From contig PKYM01000221.1 in assembly GCA_003132645.1 (NCBI GenBank), forward strand, positions 1-10,390: a DNA stretch of 10,390 nucleotides. The letters are read 5' to 3'. Source of the DNA: Actinomycetota bacterium (GTDB taxonomy: Bacteria; Actinomycetota; Thermoleophilia; UBA2241). This document shows positions 6,137 to 10,390 of this stretch, piece by piece; position 1 is the stretch's first letter; each line of letters opens with the position of its first letter. A program made the translations under genes and the position numbers. The notes beneath the pieces are model-generated. The model was not told the origin of the DNA, did not search any database, and was given only the letters and a program-made list of their open reading frames with translations.

Positions 6137-6142
6137 TTGTGG

Positions 6143-6148
6143 TATCCT
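6143..6148 (+). promoter_or_regulatory. -10-like TATCCT before the tRNA genes
   Basis: TATCCT ends 14 bases before the first tRNA-like sequence, the distance expected for a tRNA promoter with a short 5' leader. The -35 region (around 6119-6125) falls in the second copy of the direct repeat and is a poor match to TTGACA. Confidence 0.4.
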
Positions 6149-6162
6149 ACCCCCCGCGTCGC

Positions 6163-6236
6163 TGCGGGATCGTCTCATGGCAGCATACGCAGAGCTGGAC
6201 CGCGGTATCGAGGTCTGAATCCTCGTCCCGCAGCCA
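6163..6236 (+). tRNA. Degenerate tRNA-Gln(CTG)-like sequence, possibly a pseudo-tRNA
   Basis: The 74-base sequence has the frame of a tRNA-Gln. A perfect 7-base acceptor stem TGCGGGA/TCCCGCA has the U1-A72 pair and G73 discriminator typical of tRNA-Gln, followed by an encoded CCA. There is a perfect T stem CGAGG/CCTCG, and CTG sits at the anticodon position. The interior is damaged. The D stem GTCT/GCAT has a C-C mismatch, the anticodon stem CGCAG/CCGCG has an A-C mismatch, position 33 is G instead of the near-universal U, and the T loop reads TCTGAAT instead of TTCGAAT. Several invariant bases are therefore wrong, so it may be a decayed gene. It lies 15 bases before the intact tRNA-Glu, and Gln-Glu tRNA pairs are common in actinobacteria. 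A correct tRNA-Gln(CTG) may exist elsewhere. Assembly or base-call error cannot be excluded. Confidence 0.6.
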
Positions 6237-6251
6237 GCTTTTCCCCACCGG

Positions 6252-6327
6252 GGCGCATTCGTCTAGGGGCCTAGGACGCCGCCCTCTCACGGCGGTAACA
6301 CCGGTTCGAATCCGGTATGCGCTACCA
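6252..6327 (+). tRNA. tRNA-Glu (anticodon CTC), CCA encoded
   Basis: The sequence folds as a complete tRNA of 76 bases including CCA. The acceptor is GGCGCAT/ATGCGCT with a G1-U72 wobble and A73. The D arm lies in GTCTAGGGGCCTAGGAC. The anticodon stem CCGCC/GGCGG encloses the loop CTCTCAC, with CTC at 34-36 reading GAG. The T arm is ACCGG-TTCGAAT-CCGGT. All invariant positions are intact. As I recall, the G1-U72 pair and A73 are usual in actinobacterial tRNA-Glu and support that source. The tRNA is probably co-transcribed with the tRNA-Gln-like sequence upstream. Its 3' end borders a region with mobile-element remnants, so it may be an integration site. Confidence 0.95.
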
Positions 6328-6397
6328 CCTTCTTCGGCCGTAGATGCAGGGGTTTTGTGCATTCTGCGCCGGTCACAGGGGGGCCCCAGAAGCCCGC

Positions 6398-6421
6398 TTG
6401 CAACCCGTTTGCAACCGAACG
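6398..6421 (+). repeat. Paired TTGCAACC motif, left copy (candidate integrase arm site)
   Basis: TTGCAACC occurs at 6398-6405 and TTGCAACC again at 6409-6416. The 24-base block matches 20 of 24 positions of the block at 10260-10283, in the same orientation. It lies 71 bases after the tRNA-Glu CCA. Closely paired short repeats next to a tRNA are typical of arm-type binding sites of tyrosine integrases, but that role is inferred. Confidence 0.45.
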
Positions 6422-6426
6422 TTGCG

Positions 6427-6639
6427 CTAGAGGGTGTACGGTCCCGGTACATCCTTTACACAGTGGCTCCGGCAGGTGCGTGACAGTTCAAGACGCGGTT
6501 CCGGTACCTGGGCGACACCGACTCCGTTACCTGTGCGACACCTCTGAGGCTCCTGCGGCGCCACACCTCTCTCGATAATGGCGCCCAGCGTCCGGGCCGC
6601 GGGCGCGACGCGGGCGCGGCTCATCATGTAGCACTCCAT
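6427..6639 (-). CDS. Doubtful 70-residue open frame with a strong ribosome site
   Basis: The frame starts MECYMMSRARVAPAARTLGA at an ATG (6637-6639) preceded by AGGGAGGG (6643-6650 on the plus side), an excellent Shine-Dalgarno sequence. It begins 40 bases after the GGDEF-EAL stop on the same strand. From about residue 30 the frame runs through the 23-base tandem repeat and loses any coding character. The likely reading is the 5' end of a gene cut off by a mobile-element insertion. I do not recognise the first 27 residues, and it may not be expressed at all. Confidence 0.22.
   Translation of the reverse strand: MECYMMSRARVAPAARTLGAIIERGVAPQEPQRCRTGNGVGVAQVPEPRLELSRTCRSHCVKDVPGPYTL
6499..6542 (-). 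repeat. Tandem direct repeat, 23-base period, likely transposon-end remnant
   Basis: The blocks 6499-6519 and 6522-6542 match at 18 of 21 positions. On the minus strand each begins GGTGTCGC and continues (A/C)CAGGTA. Some transposon families, IS21-like among them, carry multiple end-proximal copies of a binding repeat and begin with TG, which fits this layout. No transposase gene remains beside it, so the family is a guess. Confidence 0.35.
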
Positions 6640-6670
6640 CGTCCCTCCCTGGCTGGTAGTGTGGCGCCGC
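6555..6670. repeat. 116-base segment bounded by perfect 12-base inverted repeats
   Basis: GCGGCGCCACAC (6555-6566) is repeated as its exact inverse GTGTGGCGCCGC (6659-6670). The 92 bases between contain the start and ribosome site of the doubtful small frame. It could be a very small non-autonomous element, a long-range hairpin closing the GGDEF-EAL transcript, or chance in GC-rich DNA. Confidence 0.35.
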
Positions 6671-6679
6671 CCATCCGTC

Positions 6680-9439
6680 TTACGACGGCGAGCCGACGGC
6701 GTCGGCGGCCGACACGAGCGTGAAGTCGGCCGCGGGCACTGGCTTGCCGAACAGGTAGCCCTGGACCTCATGACAGCCCTTGGCGCGCAGGAAGGCAACC
6801 TGCTGCCAGGTCTCGACCCCCTCGGCGATGACCTGCAGGCCCAGGTTTCGTGCCAGGTCTATGACGGCCACGGCGATGGCGCAATCGTCTGAGTCGTCGG
6901 GCAAGGCGCTCACGAACGAGCGATCGATCTTAAGGCGGTCGATGGGCAGCTGGCGCAGGTGCGTCAGCGACGAGTAGCCGGTGCCAAAGTCGTCGAGGGC
7001 GACGCTCACGCCCATGGCGGTGATCTCGACCAGAGTGCGAGCCGCCGCCTCGGGATCGGCCATGATCGCGGTCTCGGTGACCTCGAGCTCGAGCAGTTGC
7101 GGCGGCAGGCCCGACTGAGCCAGGGCGTCAGCGACCATCGCGGCGAGGCCGCGCTGCTGAAACTGCCGGGCCGAGAGGTTGACGGCCACCCGTATGCCAT
7201 TGTGGTAGGTGTGCTCCCAGGCAGCCCCCTGTGCGCAGGCCTCGCGCAGCACCCATTCGCCAATGGGCTGCATCAGTCCGGTCTCTTCGGCGAGCGGGAT
7301 GAACAAGTCGGGCGCCACCAGGCCGCGCTGCGGGTGGTTCCAGCGCAGCAGCGCCTCGCAGCCAATGGTGCACATCGTGGTGAGGTCGGTCTGGGGCTGG
7401 TAGTAGACGACGAACTGGCGCTCTTCGAGGGCGCGGTGCAGGGCACTGGTGAGCGCCAGGCGGTCATCGACGCGGCCGTTCATGGTCAACGCATAGAACT
7501 GCTGGCAGTCGCCGCCCAGCTTCTTGGCGCCGTGCATCGCCGTCTCGGCATTGTCGAGCAGCACCTGGGCGTCACCGCCGTCGCTCGGATAGAGCGCCAG
7601 GCCGATGCTGGCCGTGAGCCACAGCTCGTGATCATCGATCAGCCACGGCTCGGCGAAGCACTGCGCAAGACGCCTGGCGACGGCGAAGCCGTCGTTACTA
7701 CCCGCCAGGCCGGGCAGCAGCACGGCGAACTCATCACCGCCCCAGCGCCCGACCGTGTCCTCGCCGCGCGCGTTGCCCTGCAGGCGCTCAGCGACGGCCT
7801 GCAGAAGACGGTCTCCGCCGGCATGACCGATCGCCTCGTTGACGCCCTTGAAGCGATCGAGGTTGACAAGCGCGACGATCGGCTTGCTCGTCGCGCGCGC
7901 CGCCTGCGCCAAGGCCTGGCGCAGGCGGTCACGAAACAGGGTGCGGTTGGGCAGTCCCGTGAGAGTGTCGTTGAAGGCCAGTCGTTCGATGAGCTCCTCG
8001 GCGCGCTTGGACTCGGTCGTGTCCCACAGCACGCAGATGCCGCCGCTGGTCTCACCCGAGTCGTCTCGCAGCGGGCTCACCTCGCCTTGCAGCCAGACCT
8101 CGTCGCCGCTAGGGCTGAGTGTGTAGGGGCCGTTGTAGGGGCAGGTCTCTCCTTGCAGGGCCGCCTGGTAGAGCGGCAGCAGACTGGGGTCTTCTGCGGA
8201 GGTGAGGTCATGTCCTATCAGATCCTCGTGCGCCCTCCTGACCATCTTCGCCAATCGGTCGTTGCATTCGGTGACCACCAAATGGCGATCGAACATCATG
8301 ACGCCGATCGGAGACTGCTCGAAGAGCACGCGCAGCCGCTGGCTCGATTCGCGTAACACTTCTATCGTCGCCACGCGCTCGCTTACGTCGTGCAGCACGA
8401 GGACGTGGCCGTCGGCGCGGCGCGAAGAGCCCTGGCGGGAGACTGTGATCTCGAGGTGCCGCTGGCTGCCGTTGGCTCCGAGCACGGTCGTCTCGAAGCT
8501 CCCTTGCTCGGCGGCATCCAGGTCTGACAGCGACCTGTGAACAAGGGCCTCGCCGGCGAGAAGATCGATCAGCGGCCTGCCGACCAGCGTGGTGGCGACC
8601 GGCGCCAGCAGCTCCTCGGCGGCGCGGTTGGCCTCGAGCACCCGGTCGTGTCCGTCGATGACCAGCACGCCGTCGCGCAGCTCACCCATGAGGGCGTCGT
8701 GAGCCGCCACGACAAGCGCGGGAAAGACATCGAACATCTGCAGGCGCGAGAGGCCGAGAGCGACCAGGGCGGCGCTTGCCACGATCGCCAGCGGCGTGAG
8801 GTCGAGGGTTGTCAGTGGACCAAGAGCGTGCGGCAGCAGGTGGAAAACGGTGAGGGCGTTGACCGCCGCGGGCAGGGCGACTGCAGCGACGAAGGCGAGC
8901 CCCTGGCCGTTCAGCGGTCGCACGCGGCGAAAGACCGTGGCGAGCAGGACGATCGAGCCGCCCGCAAGACAGGTGTAGGAGTAGGCCCAGTGCACCCAAA
9001 ACCAGGGGCCGTACTGGAAGGACAGCTCGCGCACGCCGTCGATGGTGACGATGCCTACGTGGCGCCAGAACAGCGGCAGGGCGGGCGCCAGCACCACACA
9101 GGCCATGGTGGCCAGCGGCACTAGGTAGAAGGGGGCGATCGTGAGGGCCGAACGACGGCGCATCACCCCTGAGTAAAGGAGGCTGAAGAGCAGCCAGCTG
9201 GGCGGCACGACGACGACGCCGACGTAGTTGAGCCGCTCGAAGAACAGCTTGGCGGTCAACGACGAGGAGGAGAGCTCCGCGGCGTAGGCGGCACACCAGA
9301 ACCCGGCTGCCGTCATGACCGCCACAAAGCAGAGGGAGCCGGGCACCGAACGACGTTGCCAGGCAAACAGAGCGATGACGGCAGACCCCGCTGCCGCAAG
9401 GATGGTTAGGACAACGAAGGCGACCAGCAAGCTTGTCAC
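6680..9439 (-). CDS. Membrane-bound 7TM-PAS-PAS-GGDEF-EAL cyclic di-GMP regulator
   Basis: The 919-residue protein senses a signal and turns over cyclic di-GMP. Seven hydrophobic helices (about 4-27, 34-55, 72-91, 98-120, 144-169, 180-202, 212-230) resemble the 7TM region of histidine kinases. Two PAS domains (about 245-355, 365-480) follow, then GGDEF (486-650) and EAL (660-905). GGDEF at 567-571 is intact, with the product-inhibition I-site RGED (558-561) five residues before it. However, the first metal-binding Asp of the DxD motif is N526 (VNLDRF), so cyclase activity is uncertain. The phosphodiesterase motifs are complete: EALLRW (695-700), NLSARQF, ELEVTET, ALDDFGTGYSS (814-824), K837 and AEGVET (872-877). 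The GTG at 9437-9439 is the start because AGGAGG lies 8 bases upstream (9448-9453) and the first helix begins at once; 82 more in-frame residues upstream look non-coding. Confidence 0.95.
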   Translation of the reverse strand: MTSLLVAFVVLTILAAAGSAVIALFAWQRRSVPGSLCFVAVMTAAGFWCAAYAAELSSSSLTAKLFFERLNYVGVVVVPPSWLLFSLLYSGVMRRRSALTIAPFYLVPLATMACVVLAPALPLFWRHVGIVTIDGVRELSFQYGPWFWVHWAYSYTCLAGGSIVLLATVFRRVRPLNGQGLAFVAAVALPAAVNALTVFHLLPHALGPLTTLDLTPLAIVASAALVALGLSRLQMFDVFPALVVAAHDALMGELRDGVLVIDGHDRVLEANRAAEELLAPVATTLVGRPLIDLLAGEALVHRSLSDLDAAEQGSFETTVLGANGSQRHLEITVSRQGSSRRADGHVLVLHDVSERVATIEVLRESSQRLRVLFEQSPIGVMMFDRHLVVTECNDRLAKMVRRAHEDLIGHDLTSAEDPSLLPLYQAALQGETCPYNGPYTLSPSGDEVWLQGEVSPLRDDSGETSGGICVLWDTTESKRAEELIERLAFNDTLTGLPNRTLFRDRLRQALAQAARATSKPIVALVNLDRFKGVNEAIGHAGGDRLLQAVAERLQGNARGEDTVGRWGGDEFAVLLPGLAGSNDGFAVARRLAQCFAEPWLIDDHELWLTASIGLALYPSDGGDAQVLLDNAETAMHGAKKLGGDCQQFYALTMNGRVDDRLALTSALHRALEERQFVVYYQPQTDLTTMCTIGCEALLRWNHPQRGLVAPDLFIPLAEETGLMQPIGEWVLREACAQGAAWEHTYHNGIRVAVNLSARQFQQRGLAAMVADALAQSGLPPQLLELEVTETAIMADPEAAARTLVEITAMGVSVALDDFGTGYSSLTHLRQLPIDRLKIDRSFVSALPDDSDDCAIAVAVIDLARNLGLQVIAEGVETWQQVAFLRAKGCHEVQGYLFGKPVPAADFTLVSAADAVGSPS

Positions 9440-9447
9440 CCGGGCCA

Positions 9448-9453
9448 CCTCCT
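9448..9453 (-). promoter_or_regulatory. Ribosome binding site fixing the GGDEF-EAL start
   Basis: AGGAGG on the minus strand, 8 bases before the GTG at 9439, decides the start. In-frame ATG codons at 9484 and 9685 have no comparable site. Confidence 0.75.
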
Positions 9454-9481
9454 GTCTGCGGATCCCGCCATGCCAGGTAGT

Positions 9482-9499
9482 CATCGACAGGAATCGATG
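9482..9499 (-). promoter_or_regulatory. 18-base palindrome CATCGA-N6-TCGATG upstream of the GGDEF-EAL gene
   Basis: Two exact 6-base inverse arms (9482-9487 and 9494-9499) lie 43 bases before the GTG start, where an operator would sit. The flanking 9440-9700 region otherwise shows no clear gene and no convincing promoter hexamers. Confidence 0.35.
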
Positions 9500-9708
9500 C
9501 TGCCTTGAGGCACAACCCCCGCCGTTCCTATGCCAACGCCCGGTTGGCCGGCTTCCCGCCACTGCTTGGCTTGGCACATGCGCCGGTCGCGGCGCGACGC
9601 ACTCATCGCAGAGGGGAGCGGTCCTCGTTTGCAGACGGCGGCGGACAGAACACCCTGACCTGTCCCGCTCGTCTTCCTCCTGCACAGGGCGCCATGGCCG
9701 ACAAGTAG

Positions 9709-10068
9709 CCGACCGGCGACGAACTGCTGACGGTCAGGGAGTACCTCCAGCAGGAGTGGCTGCCGGCGGCCAAGGCGACCGTGCGACCCTCGACCTACAA
9801 CTCCTACGTGCAACACGTCGACTGCCACGTCGTGCCCTTCATCGGTACGGTGCAGCTGCAGAAACTGAGCGGCGCTACCTTGAACGGCCTCTACGCCAAG
9901 CTCGCCGCTTCGGGGCGCAAGAATGGTAAGCGCGGCCTCTCCCCCATGACCGTGCATCACGTACACAGCTGCCTGCACCGTGCCCTCAGAGACGCGATGC
10001 GTTGGGGTTGCCTGGTGCGCAACCCCGCTGATGCTGCCGACCCGCCGCGCCTGCGCGGTAGCGCCCAT
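9709..10068 (+). pseudogene. Tyrosine integrase fragment (core-binding domain only)
   Basis: About 120 residues of an actinobacterial phage-type tyrosine recombinase can be read. They start LLTVREYLQQEWLPAAKATV and run through the SAM-like core-binding domain, including RPSTYNSYVQHVDCHVVPFIG, LNGLYAKLAASG, LSPMTVHHVHSCLHRALRDA and RWGCLVRNPADAADPPR. That last motif normally leads into the catalytic domain. The catalytic domain (R, HxxR, Y) is missing: homology stops near 10060, where an IS3-type end begins. The N-terminal arm-binding domain is also absent. An in-frame TAG (9706-9708) lies just before the recognisable part, preceded by MADK at 9694. The frame stays open to the window edge but only as read-through into IS sequence. 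The intact enzyme would have catalysed site-specific integration, probably into a tRNA gene. It can no longer do so. Confidence 0.8.
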
Positions 10069-10244
10069 TGGAGTGGAACCCTGAAATCGGTCCACCTTGA
10101 CTGTAAGGTTTCGCGACCGATGAAGGAGTCAGATCATGCCCCAGAAGCGCTACCGCCCCGAGGAGATCATCGCCAAGCTTCCGTGAGGCCGGGGTGCTGC
10201 TCGGCCAGGGCAAGAGTGTCCCCGAGATCACAGAGGCGGTCGAG
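10069..10244 (+). mobile_element. IS3-family insertion sequence remnant, left end and start of orfA
   Basis: The remnant begins near TGGAGTGGAACC, which fits an IS3-type left end starting with TG, exactly where integrase homology stops. It contains a leader with AGGAG (10123-10127) and the first about 35 codons of the transposase orfA. Homology ends near 10244, so most of the element, including orfB with the DDE domain and the right end, is gone. Exact borders cannot be set without a relative to compare with. Confidence 0.7.
10136..10244 (+). pseudogene. IS3-family transposase OrfA, 5' fragment with a frameshift
   Basis: From the ATG at 10136 the translation MPQKRYRPEEIIAKL is the typical start of the IS3-family OrfA helix-turn-helix protein. 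The next codons read P-stop. Shifting by one base after AAGCTT restores the family sequence REAGVLLGQGKSVPEITEA. So one extra base near 10181-10184 broke the frame, and the sequence then departs from the family before the expected second helix (normally YYRWR). The gene is dead twice over, by frameshift and by truncation. Confidence 0.75.
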
Positions 10245-10259
10245 CCGATCACCAGTGTC

Positions 10260-10283
10260 TTGCAACCCTCCTGCAACCGCACG
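10260..10283 (+). repeat. Paired TTGCAACC-type motif, right copy
   Basis: TTGCAACC (10260-10267) is followed by CTGCAACCG (10271-10279). The block matches 20 of 24 positions with 6398-6421 in the same orientation. It lies just past the IS3 remnant, on the side where the end of the integrase gene and its attachment site would have been. The last 100 bases of the window hold nothing I recognise. Confidence 0.45.
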
Positions 10284-10390
10284 CAGCGGCAGCCAGCGGC
10301 TCCCGGCATCACTCGGCGGCAGTCATTCCCGATTTCTCACGCTTGAGATGGTGTTCAATGGTGTTCGGCAGCACTACCTGATACGAACGC

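Larger units (their letters stand above)
6328..6679. other. Gene-poor 350-base stretch after the tRNAs, with mobile-element-like repeats
   Basis: No solid gene is visible here. The stretch holds a short inverted repeat ATGCA/TGCAT just after the tRNA, a paired TTGCAACC motif (6398-6421), a 23-base-period tandem repeat (6499-6542), a perfect 12-base inverted repeat pair (6555-6566 and 6659-6670), and a weak 70-residue frame on the minus strand. The pattern is what remains when mobile elements decay beside a tRNA. Confidence 0.5.

Noticed and set aside
6252..6327. G1-U72 wobble and A73 discriminator in tRNA-Glu
   Set aside because: Unlike E. coli, but as I recall usual for actinobacterial tRNA-Glu; not an anomaly.
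9643..9665. GGACAG/CTGTCC inverted repeat before the integrase fragment
   Set aside because: Six-base arms with an 11-base spacer, no gene start at the right distance; could easily be chance.
9440..9685. N-terminal extension of the GGDEF-EAL protein by 82 residues
   Set aside because: The extension is Arg/Cys/Gly-rich, contains a palindrome, and lacks a ribosome site, while AGGAGG before the GTG at 9439 and the immediate first membrane helix mark the true start.

Overview
The window is very GC-rich and codes densely on both strands. It looks like an actinobacterial chromosome, possibly a deep-branching class such as Thermoleophilia; the class is a guess. Supporting signs are the high-GC codon use, GTG starts, short intergenic gaps, a tRNA-Glu with the G1-U72 pair and A73 discriminator that I associate with actinobacteria, a 7TM-sensor GGDEF-EAL protein, and an integrase fragment of a type common in that phylum.

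Left half, about 1-5650: housekeeping metabolism. A minus-strand run encodes both subunits of succinyl-CoA synthetase (sucC, then sucD) followed by the start of an unrecognised membrane protein that leaves the window. Facing away from sucC is a CobB-type sirtuin with the Tyr/Arg signature of lysine desuccinylases. Its stop overlaps that of a convergent YdeI/OmpD-associated protein, which follows a gamma carbonic anhydrase-like hexapeptide protein on the minus strand. Glyoxalase I starts divergently from that protein and is followed, after a short repeat-rich gap, by a small ABM-like ferredoxin-fold protein. A small predicted secretion-independent protein with a possible fibronectin-III-like strand pattern lies convergent to it.

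Middle, about 6090-6680: a tRNA locus. A degenerate tRNA-Gln(CTG)-like sequence precedes a canonical tRNA-Glu(CTC). The 350 bases after the tRNAs hold no solid gene. They contain a paired TTGCAACC motif, a 23-base-period tandem repeat that looks like a transposon end, and a 116-base segment bounded by perfect 12-base inverted repeats.

Right half, about 6680-10390: a 919-residue membrane GGDEF-EAL regulator (cyclic di-GMP turnover) is the only intact gene. To its right lie a core-binding-domain fragment of a tyrosine integrase, an IS3-family orfA remnant with a frameshift, and a second paired TTGCAACC motif. The tRNA site, the two similar repeats and the wrecked integrase together suggest the remains of an integrated element whose surviving cargo may be the GGDEF-EAL gene. 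That reading is inference. I saw no CRISPR array and no recognisable defence system or toxin-antitoxin pair.
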